In this document: piece by piece, positions 29,412 to 39,282 of the stretch
Layout: each line of letters starts with the position of its first letter
Position numbering within the stretch: position 1 is the first letter of the stretch
Assembly: GCA_014378195.1 (NCBI GenBank)
Contig: JACMOC010000014.1
Coordinates: forward strand, 310,001-374,000
Source: Oligoflexus sp.
GTDB taxonomy: Bacteria; Bdellovibrionota_B; Oligoflexia; Oligoflexales; Oligoflexaceae
Length of the DNA: 64,000 bases
Direction of reading: 5' to 3'
Notes under the pieces: generated by a model
Databases searched by the model: none
What the model was told of the DNA's origin: nothing
Seen by the model: only the letters and a program-made list of their open reading frames with translations
Program-made: the position numbers and the translations under genes

Positions 29412-29879
29412 ATGAAGACAATTCTAGGCGGCTTGGTCCTGAGTTTAATCTCCTTGACCCATGCTTATGCGGGGGCTTCGCAGAGCTATCCGTTCCTTAC
29501 GCGGACAATGGCTACGGGTTTCGTCGCCCCTGACTACCGGAGGGTCGAAACCTGTGAGATCTATAAGGATCATGTTGTGATCACCAAAGTTTTTGGAACG
29601 GCAAACCCCCTCACCAGTGTTGAGACGAAACAGACAAGTCTTTCTGGCGATTTTGATACTTTGCTGCAAGCCGCGGCAGGTACTCAGACCGTGACCGAAC
29701 CAACAGGCACTGCTGACGCTGGAAGCAGCGGCTACACCGCTACATGGAAAAAAGCAGATACGCGCGTCCTCATCATTTTAAAAACTGATGATGGCCTGAC
29801 CCGCGTTACCAATCCGTCCGTGGCTGCAAGTTTATTGACCAACGTAATCGATGGAATTTGTCCCTCGGCTTTTCAATGA
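29412..29879 (+). CDS. secreted hypothetical protein
   Basis: Signal peptide MKTILGGLVLSLISLTHAYA; no family recognised. Confidence 0.55.
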   Translation: MKTILGGLVLSLISLTHAYAGASQSYPFLTRTMATGFVAPDYRRVETCEIYKDHVVITKVFGTANPLTSVETKQTSLSGDFDTLLQAAAGTQTVTEPTGTADAGSSGYTATWKKADTRVLIILKTDDGLTRVTNPSVAASLLTNVIDGICPSAFQ

Positions 29880-30007
29880 TTCTGATTTTCAAAACAGGAA
29901 GCTTTAATTCGGCGCTCCAGCGGCTTCCGCCCTCATCTTAGTCCTCAAAACACCGACAGAATCCTCGCCACGTGTGTTATGAAGAACTTACCCATCGAGG
30001 ATCCGGC

Positions 30008-30855
30008 ATGAATGAATTAATCGGCAAATCTTTGAAGGTTTTGATTGAGGAAGATCAGCAGCTCTTTCGCGATGCCGTCGCCGAGGAACTTAGTTTTTTC
30101 GGCTTTGTACCGAGTACGGCCAATGACGGCGAGTAAGTATCATAGCGGCCGCAAAGATGTCGTCACTAGGCGAGATGGCCGGAGGTATGGCTCACGAAAT
30201 TAACACGCCTTTGGCCGTTATTCTGCTACACGCAGCGCAATTGAAAAGAAAGAGTAATAATGCTTCATCCCCCAACCAGACTATTATTACAAAAACCGAA
30301 ATCATCGAAAAAATGGCTACACTGATCTCGAAAATTATTCAAGGTCTACAGTCCTTTGCGCGTGGCGGTGAGGACGATCCATTTCATCGCAATTCGCTCC
30401 ACCGCATCATGGAAGACACTTTGATTCTTTGCCAATCTCGCTTTGAACACAATGACGTCACGCTTATTCTGCTTGAGATTCCCGAGTCTTTGGCCATTGA
30501 CTGCCGCAGCGCATAGATCGTTCAGGTGTTCGTGAATCTTTTGAACAATGCTTTCGACGCCATAAGCAAACAAAGTCAAAAGTGGATAAAAATTGAAGTC
30601 CTGGATCTCGGGTCCGTGGTGAAAATTCTCGTGACGGATAGTAGCGGCGGAATAGCGCCCGAAATAGGCAAAAAAAGCATGAATCCCTTCTTCACAACCA
30701 AAGGGGTTGGCCATGGAACTGGTTTAGGCCTCAGCATTTCCAAAGGCATAGTTGAAGCCCATAAGGGCAGACTTTATCTGGATACGGCAGCAGCAGATAC
30801 CCAATTCGTAATGGAAATCCCGAAAAGTCATCAGGCGGATAAAGCGGTCGCTTAA
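30008..30855 (+). pseudogene. decayed receiver-histidine kinase gene
   Basis: Receiver start MNELIGKSLKVLIEEDQQLFRDAVAEELSFFGFVPSTANDGE then TAA; a different frame resumes with AAKMSSLGEMAGGMAHEINTPLAV (HisKA), amber TAG at 30514-30516, then same-frame IVQVFVNLLNNAFDA...GHGTGLGLSISKGIVEAHKG (HATPase). Confidence 0.85.
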
Positions 30856-30889
30856 AGTTTGTAACGACTGGTCAGCACTCAATGAAGCT

Positions 30890-31129
30890 TTAGTGACTGT
30901 CGCGAACGTATTCAATCTGCCCATCCGAGGCCTTGCCGAGCCACTCTTTAAACTGTGCATCGTCTCCCAAACTCAGAGCGACAGCCTTAGCGGCTAAGGA
31001 AAAGCTGAGGAGATTGGGTGCGATCAGTTTGGGGTCAATAGTCTGGGTTGCGGCGAAAGACTCCTTGAGCAGTAGAGTACAGTCATGAATGGTGAGTCTC
31101 GAACTGGGATGAAAACCGTCAAGGGTCAT
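30890..31129 (-). CDS. small hypothetical protein
   Basis: Open frame only. Confidence 0.3.
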   Translation of the reverse strand: MTLDGFHPSSRLTIHDCTLLLKESFAATQTIDPKLIAPNLLSFSLAAKAVALSLGDDAQFKEWLGKASDGQIEYVRDSH

Positions 31130-31401
31130 AAGAAAAGCTCTTCATATAATAGGATTCCAGCAGTTGCACTGCCGTTGGATCATGCTCCTTTATTTGCAAT
31201 TTAGCTTCATCGTTTCCTAAAAACTAGATCATAAAAAAAGCCCTTTTCGGAATTTCGGGGCAAAATATAAGCAAAATGTGGATTTTTTTGTTTTGAGGAA
31301 TTAGGGATAGAGCGAGGCCGAAACGCAGGGCACAAATGGCTAATAGAAACCATCTAACTCTTTATATTCATTGTTAATTAATTGAATCCACCATGCCCGT
31401 T

Positions 31402-32205
31402 TTATTCCCTCACAAAGTAGGCTTCGGTCCCGAGGAGTTTATCAAGTCGCTCAAACGCGAGGCCCCTGTCTCTCAAACTGGCAACGAGCTTAGGCAAAGC
31501 CTTGAGTGTTGGCTCTCTTGCTTCTGACCCACCGAGTCCACCCCCATCATGCAAAAGCATGATACCGCCGCTCGCCACTTTTTTGATGAGCGAACTCACT
31601 ATCGCATTCGCATCCGAACGCACTGTATCAAAACCACGCGCGCTCCACCCCACACAGACCAACTTGCGGGCGCGCAAAACATCGGCCAGAAGTGGTGTTC
31701 GAAACCCCTGGGGCGATCGAAATAAACGGCACTTTTTTCCTATAACTTCGTCCATCACGTCATCAAACGCGTCGAGATCCCGATGAAGTGCGCTAGACAG
31801 GCTGAAGTGAAAATCAAAACCGTGACGATAGGAATGGTTTCCTACGATATGACCACGCGCGATCATGTCCCGAACCAGTTCAGGATGCTCGGCAACCCGG
31901 GCTCCAACTACGAAAAATGTAGCACTAATTCCTTCGCGATCGAGAAAGTCGAGAATTTGGGGCGTATACCGGGGATCAGGGCCGTCATCAAAAGTAAAAG
32001 CGACAAGGCCGGGTTGGTTAGGCGCGGAACTCAAAGTCGGAATGTAGAAATTCGAGCGCGGTCGAAAGACGGGAAAAGTCAATGTACTCATAAGGGTGGC
32101 CAGGATCACGAAGTTTGCCGGAAGCGCCCAATCACGGGGCCAAATCGCCCAGCACAGAAGGCAGAGGATGAAAGCGAAGAGCTTAGGAACGAGAGTTTTT
32201 TTCAT
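31402..32205 (-). CDS. polysaccharide deacetylase (NodB-like)
   Basis: LVAFTFDDGPDPRYTPQILDFL, ATFFVVGARVAEHPELVRDMIARGHIVGNHSYRH. Confidence 0.92.
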   Translation of the reverse strand: MKKTLVPKLFAFILCLLCWAIWPRDWALPANFVILATLMSTLTFPVFRPRSNFYIPTLSSAPNQPGLVAFTFDDGPDPRYTPQILDFLDREGISATFFVVGARVAEHPELVRDMIARGHIVGNHSYRHGFDFHFSLSSALHRDLDAFDDVMDEVIGKKCRLFRSPQGFRTPLLADVLRARKLVCVGWSARGFDTVRSDANAIVSSLIKKVASGGIMLLHDGGGLGGSEAREPTLKALPKLVASLRDRGLAFERLDKLLGTEAYFVRE

Positions 32206-32369
32206 AAAGTCGCCTCAGCTCATCCGAATTCTGTCGCATGCATTTTTTCTAACTAGCCCTTGGACGCAGTAAAACATTTATAGTCTACATTTATCTACTG
32301 AGATAGAGTACGCTTCGGTCAATATGCAGAAAAAAAGGACCATCGGCGTTTGCTTAAGACTGGGTATGT

Positions 32370-34022
32370 ATGAGTGACTCTCTTAATCTTCGTGTCAGAC
32401 CACTGGTGGCGCCTGTTAAAAGGCGCCCTTTAATTGTTGTGCCTGTTTATAATCACGCGGCAACACTCGCAACGGTTTTGCACGACCTGAGCCTACTTTC
32501 TCATCCGCTTCTCGTTGTAAACGACGGGAGTTCAGATGGTATCGAAGCTGTCCTTGTGCAATTCACTGACATCGACGTGATTCATCATGACAAAAACCTA
32601 GGCAAAGGGGCCGCAATTGCCACTGCCATGCGTTATGCGGCCCGACACGGCTACCCTGCGATTTTGACTTTTGATGCGGATGGGCAACACTTGGCGCGTG
32701 ATGTACCTGCCCTTTTCGCCGCCCACGAGGAACAACCGGAGGCGCTTATCATCGGCGCCCGGGATTTTAGCAGTGCAGAGAGTGGAGACATTCCCAAAAG
32801 CTCAAAGTTTGGCCGAAGCTTTTCGAATTTCTGGATCTGGACCGAATCGGGTCGTTGGCTCAGCGATACGCAGACGGGATTGCGCATCTATCCCGTGGAT
32901 CTTGAATGGTTGAATAGCGTTTCAGGCTATCGTTATTCTTTCGAAGTCGAAGCTATCACACGTCTGATCTGGCAGGGCCGACCGACGCGTTGCATTCCTG
33001 TGTCGACTTATTATCCGCCACGCACGAAGCGCATCTCACATTTCCATGCGATCTACGATAATTTTTGGATTACAAAGACCCACATCCGTCTTGTTATTCT
33101 AAGTCTGTTAAGACTCTTAGGACTCTACCGTCCCCTCAAATCCGCGCCCGTTCACCGTCCCGAAGTTCGCGGGATAGGATTCGCAGGCGGGATTATTAAG
33201 AGATTTGGTTCGCCTTTCTCCTACGCACTTATGCTAGTTCCGATTCTGTCCGTTTATTTAAGTCGCCGTTTTGAGCGTCGGGCGCTTGCGGTCTTTTATA
33301 GACACTGTCGTCCTACATGGGGGCCCTTGAGACGACAGTTAGGGATTATTCAAAACTACGCGCAGTTTGCAGCAAGCATCATCGACCGAACGAATCCTGA
33401 AGGCCATAGCCTTGTGGAATCAAAAGTCGCAAAGATCATCAATAGTGATGCTCCTATGAGCAAAGCCATCCCCAAAGGTGCCATACTCCTCGGGGCGCAT
33501 TACGGTGATTGGGCTTTGATCGCCGGCCGTATCAAACCCTTTCTGAAAGGGACGCTTGGTCTGGTTGCTGATCCCGCTGTCACACCCAAGTTTTTTGCCG
33601 AACTTGAATCAAGGCTTCAAGGCAAATTACGGGTGATCAATTCGAACCAGGACGCCCTGGGCTTTGCATTGACGGTTAAAGAAGTTCTCGATGATGAAGG
33701 CAACGTTGCTTTCCTCGCGGATCGAGCGCCGCCCGGAGCAGGCCAGGGCGAGACCCTAAGCTGCGAATTTTTCGGCGAAAATCATCAGTGGCCAAAAGCC
33801 CCTTTTGCCTTGGCTGCGCGTCTGCAGGTTCCCGTGATCTTTTTGAGCGCAACCAAAAAAGGCCTTCGGCCCTCGCATCCTTACCAGATCGAATTTCAGG
33901 AACTTTGTAATGGCGAATGCCGCATGCGCGACATCGATCTCCTCAGGCTTTACGTCAAAGCTCTCGAATCGCGCGTAAGTCTGGCTCCGCAGCACTGGTT
34001 TAACTTTTTTCCGTTTTGGTGA
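32370..34022 (+). CDS. fused GT2 glycosyltransferase / LpxL-like acyltransferase (aryl polyene cluster)
   Basis: GT2 IVVPVYNHAATLATVLHDL...VVNDGSSDGIEAV...FDADGQH; C-terminal ILLGAHYGDWALI...VAFLADRAPPGAGQGETLSCEFFG resembles lauroyl acyltransferases. Confidence 0.85.
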   Translation: MSDSLNLRVRPLVAPVKRRPLIVVPVYNHAATLATVLHDLSLLSHPLLVVNDGSSDGIEAVLVQFTDIDVIHHDKNLGKGAAIATAMRYAARHGYPAILTFDADGQHLARDVPALFAAHEEQPEALIIGARDFSSAESGDIPKSSKFGRSFSNFWIWTESGRWLSDTQTGLRIYPVDLEWLNSVSGYRYSFEVEAITRLIWQGRPTRCIPVSTYYPPRTKRISHFHAIYDNFWITKTHIRLVILSLLRLLGLYRPLKSAPVHRPEVRGIGFAGGIIKRFGSPFSYALMLVPILSVYLSRRFERRALAVFYRHCRPTWGPLRRQLGIIQNYAQFAASIIDRTNPEGHSLVESKVAKIINSDAPMSKAIPKGAILLGAHYGDWALIAGRIKPFLKGTLGLVADPAVTPKFFAELESRLQGKLRVINSNQDALGFALTVKEVLDDEGNVAFLADRAPPGAGQGETLSCEFFGENHQWPKAPFALAARLQVPVIFLSATKKGLRPSHPYQIEFQELCNGECRMRDIDLLRLYVKALESRVSLAPQHWFNFFPFW

Positions 34023-34031
34023 ACCAAATTT

Positions 34032-35582
34032 ATGCCAACTTCTCTGACTTTAAATCTGAAAAACCACCTGCGGCTCGAAGACCTTCTTGCTTATGCGACG
34101 GGCCAAGTCGAAACAATTGAGCTGAGTAGCGACCCCGGATTTGAAGCCTGGATCACGAAAAACCACAGTTTTCTCCAGGCAAGGGTCGATGCGGGATGGC
34201 CTGTCTACGGAGCATCGACTGGTTTTGGTTCGTCGTCGGCCTCACGCTTGGCCCTCTCGGAAACAGCTGACCTCCAGAAAAACCTCTTTCGCTACCATGG
34301 CTGTGGTGTAGGACCATCGTTTCATGAAGCGGAACTCGCCGCGATTTTGCTCGTCCGAACCAACTGCCTCACGCAAGGGTGTTCAGGCATCAGCTTTGAA
34401 TTGATGCAGCGGCTGACACTATTTCTACAACATCGAATTTTCCCTTTAATACCTGTACGCGGATCGGTTGGGGCTAGCGGTGATCTCACGCCCTTATCCT
34501 ATATCGCGGCAGCCTTATCGGGCGAACGAGACGTCCTTTGGCAAGGGCAGGTGCTGAAGGCCCAAACAGTCTGGGACAGGCTCGGATTGCCTCCTTATGC
34601 CTTCAAATCCCGGGAAGCCTTGTCCATCATGAACGGAACTTCAGTGATGGCGGCGATTGCCGGCCTTTCCTGGCTCCGCCTCGAACGCCTCTATGAGCAG
34701 ACCGCTCTTGCTACCGCTGCCATGGTCGAACTCTGGCAAGGCCCCTGCGCTCCATTCTTTCCCGAACTGCATGCTGTCAAGCCTCACCAAGGGCAAAGCG
34801 AAGCCGCCGCCAAAATTTTCTCGTTTCTTTTTGAACCACGGGAACGTTTGCAAAAAAGAAATCCCCTCACCCAACTCTCCTCTGTGGAGGGTGCTGTCCA
34901 GGACCCCTATTCGATTCGCTGTGGGCCGCAGATTCTAGGGGCTTTTAAAGACGCGCTCAATGTTTCGCGTGTCTGGATCGAAACGGAAATAAACTCCGTA
35001 AACGACAATCCCGTTTTTCTGCACGAAGACGACCTGGTCTTAAACGGCGGTCATTTCCTCGGGCAACACATCACGCTAGCCTGCGATATGCTAAAGGCCT
35101 CGTGTGCAAACGTCGTCAACCTTTTGGATCGTCAGATGGCTCTCCTTATGGAATCGCGTGGGCGCCTTCCTGAAAATCTTGTCAGTCGCGAAGTCCCTTC
35201 CAATCTCCATCATGGTTTCAAAGCCATGCAAATCACTATGAGCGCGATCGCCTCGGAAATGGCTAAGATGGCGATGCCGATGAGCGTCTTTTCAAGACCG
35301 ACCGAAGCTTCGAATCAAGATGTTGTAAGCATGGGCACAACCGCCGCGCGTGATCTTTTGCAGATGAGCGATCTGGCGATGGATGCAATGAGTATACATT
35401 TGATGGCGATCCAACAATCGTTTCGTCTCCTTGAAGAACAGGGGCAAATGCCGTGCCTTACCCCTCGCCTGGCTCATGAATTTGTCGGCATCGGAAAGCA
35501 TTTTCCGATGCTTCGCAAAGACAGAGCGATGGATAGAGAGATTGTCGCTTTACGGTCACACGTGTTTGAGGGCCTGGCCTGA
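34032..35582 (+). CDS. HAL/PAL/TAL-family aromatic amino acid ammonia-lyase
   Basis: MIO motif GSVGASGDLTPLSYIAAAL (ASG at 34473-34481), YGASTGFGSSS, QDPYSIRCGPQILGA, EINSVNDNPVF. Confidence 0.93.
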   Translation: MPTSLTLNLKNHLRLEDLLAYATGQVETIELSSDPGFEAWITKNHSFLQARVDAGWPVYGASTGFGSSSASRLALSETADLQKNLFRYHGCGVGPSFHEAELAAILLVRTNCLTQGCSGISFELMQRLTLFLQHRIFPLIPVRGSVGASGDLTPLSYIAAALSGERDVLWQGQVLKAQTVWDRLGLPPYAFKSREALSIMNGTSVMAAIAGLSWLRLERLYEQTALATAAMVELWQGPCAPFFPELHAVKPHQGQSEAAAKIFSFLFEPRERLQKRNPLTQLSSVEGAVQDPYSIRCGPQILGAFKDALNVSRVWIETEINSVNDNPVFLHEDDLVLNGGHFLGQHITLACDMLKASCANVVNLLDRQMALLMESRGRLPENLVSREVPSNLHHGFKAMQITMSAIASEMAKMAMPMSVFSRPTEASNQDVVSMGTTAARDLLQMSDLAMDAMSIHLMAIQQSFRLLEEQGQMPCLTPRLAHEFVGIGKHFPMLRKDRAMDREIVALRSHVFEGLA

Positions 35583-36025
35583 TGTTTAGTGCAAGAGCTT
35601 CGGTTCGTATTCCCTTTCATGATATTGACGTGATGCATATCGCGTGGCATGGGCACTATCTTAAATATTTTGAAATAGCCCGGACAGCCTTGATGCAGTC
35701 CCTTGGTTTGGATTGGCCCGAACTCAAAACTCAAGGCATCGCAATGCCGGTTGTTGATGCGCAGACTCATTACCGAAAACCTATCGTTTACGGCCAGGAG
35801 ATTATCGTCGAAGCAACGATAGCGGAAATTTCCTTTCCTGAGTTAATAGTGCAATACAAAATCATGGCGAACGATGGATCCGCCGACATATTATCAACCG
35901 GCCGCACCCGCCAGACCTATATGAATTTCGCCGACCACACGTCGTATTTTCTTGTCCCCGACTTTGTGAATCTTCGATTTCAAACGGCTCTCGCGCAAGG
36001 GAGACAGCATCATGAAACTCCGTGA
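35582..36025 (+). CDS. 4HBT/YbgC-like acyl-CoA thioesterase
   Basis: VRIPFHDIDVMHIAWHGHYLKYFEIARTALMQSLG. Confidence 0.9.
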   Translation: MFSARASVRIPFHDIDVMHIAWHGHYLKYFEIARTALMQSLGLDWPELKTQGIAMPVVDAQTHYRKPIVYGQEIIVEATIAEISFPELIVQYKIMANDGSADILSTGRTRQTYMNFADHTSYFLVPDFVNLRFQTALAQGRQHHETP

Positions 36026-36590
36026 TTTAAGCATCATTCTCTTCTTAGCTCTTTTGGTTTTGAGTTTCCCTTTGAAAGTCATGGCTGGACCTTTGACGGT
36101 TGATGAGATCAAAAAACACTATCGGGGCATTCATCAAATCCAAGGCGAAGCGGAGCAAATCAAGACCTCTCCCCTCCTGCTGCGCCCGCTCAAAAGCAAT
36201 GTCTCCCTCCATTTTGATGAAGGTATCCTTACCTGGCAGGTCGAAGGTCAGGAGCCCTGGCAGATCAAGTTCGGGGGTGATGGCAAACCAGTTTTCATAA
36301 ACGGCGGCAAGTATCTCGCGCAGATACCCAGCGATGCCAGGGAGAAACTCGACCGAACTGTCGGCCTGGTCCATAACATCCTTACCATGGATCCTAAACT
36401 TGACGATGATTTCCACCTGACACTCGACAAGGAATTTTTGACGATCGTTCCTAAAAGCGAAAAGAGCGGTGTTTTTTTCAAGTCGATTGCTATTCAGTTC
36501 AATCGCAATGCCGATATTCAAAATATTCGTTTTAATACGGAAGAAGACGAAACGAAGCTCGTCTTTAAAAGCATCACTCTCAAACGTTAG
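36012..36590 (+). CDS. LolA-like outer-membrane carrier protein
   Basis: Signal peptide, size and position before the MMPL exporter; beta-rich composition. Confidence 0.65.
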   Translation: MKLRDLSIILFLALLVLSFPLKVMAGPLTVDEIKKHYRGIHQIQGEAEQIKTSPLLLRPLKSNVSLHFDEGILTWQVEGQEPWQIKFGGDGKPVFINGGKYLAQIPSDAREKLDRTVGLVHNILTMDPKLDDDFHLTLDKEFLTIVPKSEKSGVFFKSIAIQFNRNADIQNIRFNTEEDETKLVFKSITLKR

Positions 36591-38722
36591 TGAAGTCTAA
36601 AATGAATCGATCCTTCATCCTCCGCTGTTCCCTAGTCCTTATCATCACCATGGCCCTAGGGCTTTATGCATGGAAGCATTTAAAAATAGAGCAGGACGTT
36701 GTTGCGTCTATTGAAAAGAGCCGGCCCGAGGAAGCTGCGGTTTTCCATAAGCTCCAGGGTTCCGGATTTTTCCAGAACCAAATTTTCATTCGAATGAATC
36801 GGGACGATCCGGTACTTTATCAAGAGTTAATCCAGAAATTGGCAGACACGGGTTATCAAATCACCCGTCCGTTCGAACCCAAAATCGATAATCCACGCGA
36901 ACTTTACGCTCTTATTCCGTTCCTACCCGAACCAGTCCTCACCCGCTTGTTAAGCGATGAGCATCAGGAGGACGTCCTCAAACAATTGCGTTCACTTATC
37001 GCCGCGCCGGGCGGAATCGGGATGGTCAAACTCCTCCAGAATGATCCTCTCCTTTTGTCGATGGACATCCCCAAACTTATTCAGGGCAAAAACACGGTGA
37101 GCGCGCCTCCCGTGATAGCCAAGCGCGATGGAGACATCGATTGGGAAAAAACACGTGTGCTGTACAGTTTTATCAAAACCCATGACAAAGATCTGAGTTT
37201 TGTCGGAGGTGATTTTTTCGCCTTGGAAAACTACGATGCCGTTCATCACGATATTATGCTCTGCAGCGTGGTGTCCCTGATCCTGAGCCTCATCATTTTT
37301 CGGTGTTTTTGCCGGCAGTGGAGCCTGCTTGCTTTTCTGGTGTTTGGGACTGCGGTCTCCTCGGTCATAGGACTGCTCGTCGCGGAAGCTGTCGATGGAG
37401 CTCTCTATGGGCTCGTCTTGGCCTTTACTTCGACCTTTGTCTCCTTCAATAACGAAACCCTCGTCCATCTCGCAGGGCTTGATTTCGGGCAGCGCGATAA
37501 ACGCCCCTTGATCGGTATATTCTCAGCACTCGGGACCACCGTGATAGGCTTTTTGGTGTTGCTTTTTAGTTCTTCGCATATGACGCGCCAGCTCGCTTTG
37601 CTTTCGCTCGGCTCACTCTTTGGGTTTATCCTTTTTCTTCTCCTTTTTATCGACAAACTCAAGGCGCTTCAATTTCGGCCTTTGGCCCTTCCCCAGCGGG
37701 TCTGGAATAGAGCGGCACTAGCCTCGGCGTTTCTCAGCGCTTTTGTCTTGATCCTGGTTCTGCCGAAGCCGGCTTATAAAACAAATCTGGAGGAGTTTCG
37801 GTTCGCGACACCCTACCTGGAAGCCCAGACCGAAATCTTCGCGAAAGCCGTCACATCGTTTTCGTTTGACACCATGCATGCTGTTCCTCTGAAACCGGAG
37901 GAAGACCCGGCGCACGCTTTTTTCCAGCTCAAGAAAAATAACGCACTTGCTTCGGATGTGTTTCACCCCCTAAACTGGTACATCGCAAAGTCAGAACAAG
38001 ATCAACGTATTACGGCATTAAAACCGCAATTTTCGGATCGCCTGCATAAACTCCAAAACGCGTTTCAAAACGAGGGCATTCGTATCGATTGGAACCTTGA
38101 TGGGGGCACCTGGGTTCGAGATCTTGATACGGTGAGTTATCTCAAAATCTGGCAGAAAATCTGGCCGCTCCCATGGTATTCGAACGAAAAAAGCCAGTAC
38201 CTCCTAGTGTTCAAAGCCCCCGAAGCTACGATCGAGGGTGCAATCCCGATGCATCCCAAAGCCTTTTATGAATTTATTTTGAGTGATCTCACCAAAAACC
38301 TGGGTTCGTTATTTCTCGTGGGTTTGGGCGCAATGCTTCTTTATCTTGTGCCTTGGCAAAAACGCTGGGATAAAATCGCTCTTATATTCTTGCCGCTTTT
38401 AATCGCAACCCTTGGTCTCCAAATCTTTTTTCTTCTGACCCACAGAAATATTACGATCGTCCACGTCATGGGACTCGCCCTCGTGATATCGGTGGCGCTC
38501 GACTATGCATCTATTCTGGTATCGACCGATCACGATCCCCGCGATCAGGGGAAAGTTGTGCTCACGGGCGGACTTACGCTGGCCTCATTCGGAAGTTTGT
38601 TATGCGCTCAGCATCCAGTGCTTAAGGAACTCGCCATCGTTGTTTTTATAGGAACTGCGGTGGCTTTCGTGATGGCGCTTTTTACGCGGATCCCGAAGGA
38701 TCCCGAACGGAGTGAACCATGA
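36590..38722 (+). CDS. MMPL/RND-like exporter (aryl polyene cluster)
   Basis: Two blocks of TM helices separated by a periplasmic domain; ALVISVALDYASILVSTDHD and VASIEKSRPEEAAVFHKLQGSGFFQNQIFI. Confidence 0.85.
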   Translation: MKSKMNRSFILRCSLVLIITMALGLYAWKHLKIEQDVVASIEKSRPEEAAVFHKLQGSGFFQNQIFIRMNRDDPVLYQELIQKLADTGYQITRPFEPKIDNPRELYALIPFLPEPVLTRLLSDEHQEDVLKQLRSLIAAPGGIGMVKLLQNDPLLLSMDIPKLIQGKNTVSAPPVIAKRDGDIDWEKTRVLYSFIKTHDKDLSFVGGDFFALENYDAVHHDIMLCSVVSLILSLIIFRCFCRQWSLLAFLVFGTAVSSVIGLLVAEAVDGALYGLVLAFTSTFVSFNNETLVHLAGLDFGQRDKRPLIGIFSALGTTVIGFLVLLFSSSHMTRQLALLSLGSLFGFILFLLLFIDKLKALQFRPLALPQRVWNRAALASAFLSAFVLILVLPKPAYKTNLEEFRFATPYLEAQTEIFAKAVTSFSFDTMHAVPLKPEEDPAHAFFQLKKNNALASDVFHPLNWYIAKSEQDQRITALKPQFSDRLHKLQNAFQNEGIRIDWNLDGGTWVRDLDTVSYLKIWQKIWPLPWYSNEKSQYLLVFKAPEATIEGAIPMHPKAFYEFILSDLTKNLGSLFLVGLGAMLLYLVPWQKRWDKIALIFLPLLIATLGLQIFFLLTHRNITIVHVMGLALVISVALDYASILVSTDHDPRDQGKVVLTGGLTLASFGSLLCAQHPVLKELAIVVFIGTAVAFVMALFTRIPKDPERSEP

Positions 38723-39282
38723 GATTACGGGAATTCGCACTTGGAGTTTTTTTCCCTATTTTAGGCTGGGGGTGCGTGAGCAAAAGTGAAAACGAAAGCT
38801 TGCACGCACTTCCGAAAGTTTATGACTTTCCAGCCTCGTTTTATGTGGAACAAAATCTCACAGTCGAAACACCATCCGGCACCAAACACATGGTGGGTCA
38901 GGTAGAGCGACTGCGGGACGGTCTTGCCCTGGTTTTGACAGATGGACTTACAGGTATCGTTTTTACGAAGGTTGAGCTCAACAAAGACCAGCCCCCTAAA
39001 GTCCTTTACTTAGCTCCTATGCTTATCGACAAAAAGTTCCCGGGCGAACAGATCGCCGAAGCGATCCAGTACCTTTATGAAGCCAAACATATTTCGCTTC
39101 AGAACAAAGTTTATGCTGTCAAAGATAAAGCCAAGCGATGGACCTATACCTGGCAAAATCTGCGGGGAGATGCACCTTGTCAGTTCCCTGAAGACATTAG
39201 TCTCACTTTTAAGGATGGACCGTTTAAAGTGACCATCACTCTTAAGGAGCTTGATTGTAGCGTGAAGGATAAAGGGCGGTGA
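38719..39282 (+). CDS. DUF3261-like lipoprotein
   Basis: Lipobox-like LGWGC; position in the cluster after the exporter. Confidence 0.6.
   Translation: MRLREFALGVFFPILGWGCVSKSENESLHALPKVYDFPASFYVEQNLTVETPSGTKHMVGQVERLRDGLALVLTDGLTGIVFTKVELNKDQPPKVLYLAPMLIDKKFPGEQIAEAIQYLYEAKHISLQNKVYAVKDKAKRWTYTWQNLRGDAPCQFPEDISLTFKDGPFKVTITLKELDCSVKDKGR

Noticed and set aside
30008-30855. Interpretation of split kinases as programmed frameshifting or stop recoding
   Set aside because: Lesions are of different kinds (TAG, TAA, TGA, deletions) with domain-sized losses, so decay is the simpler explanation.
36992-37468. 158-aa minus-strand ORF and similar antisense ORFs in the polyene cluster
   Set aside because: Fully overlapped by the well-supported MMPL gene; no family signal.
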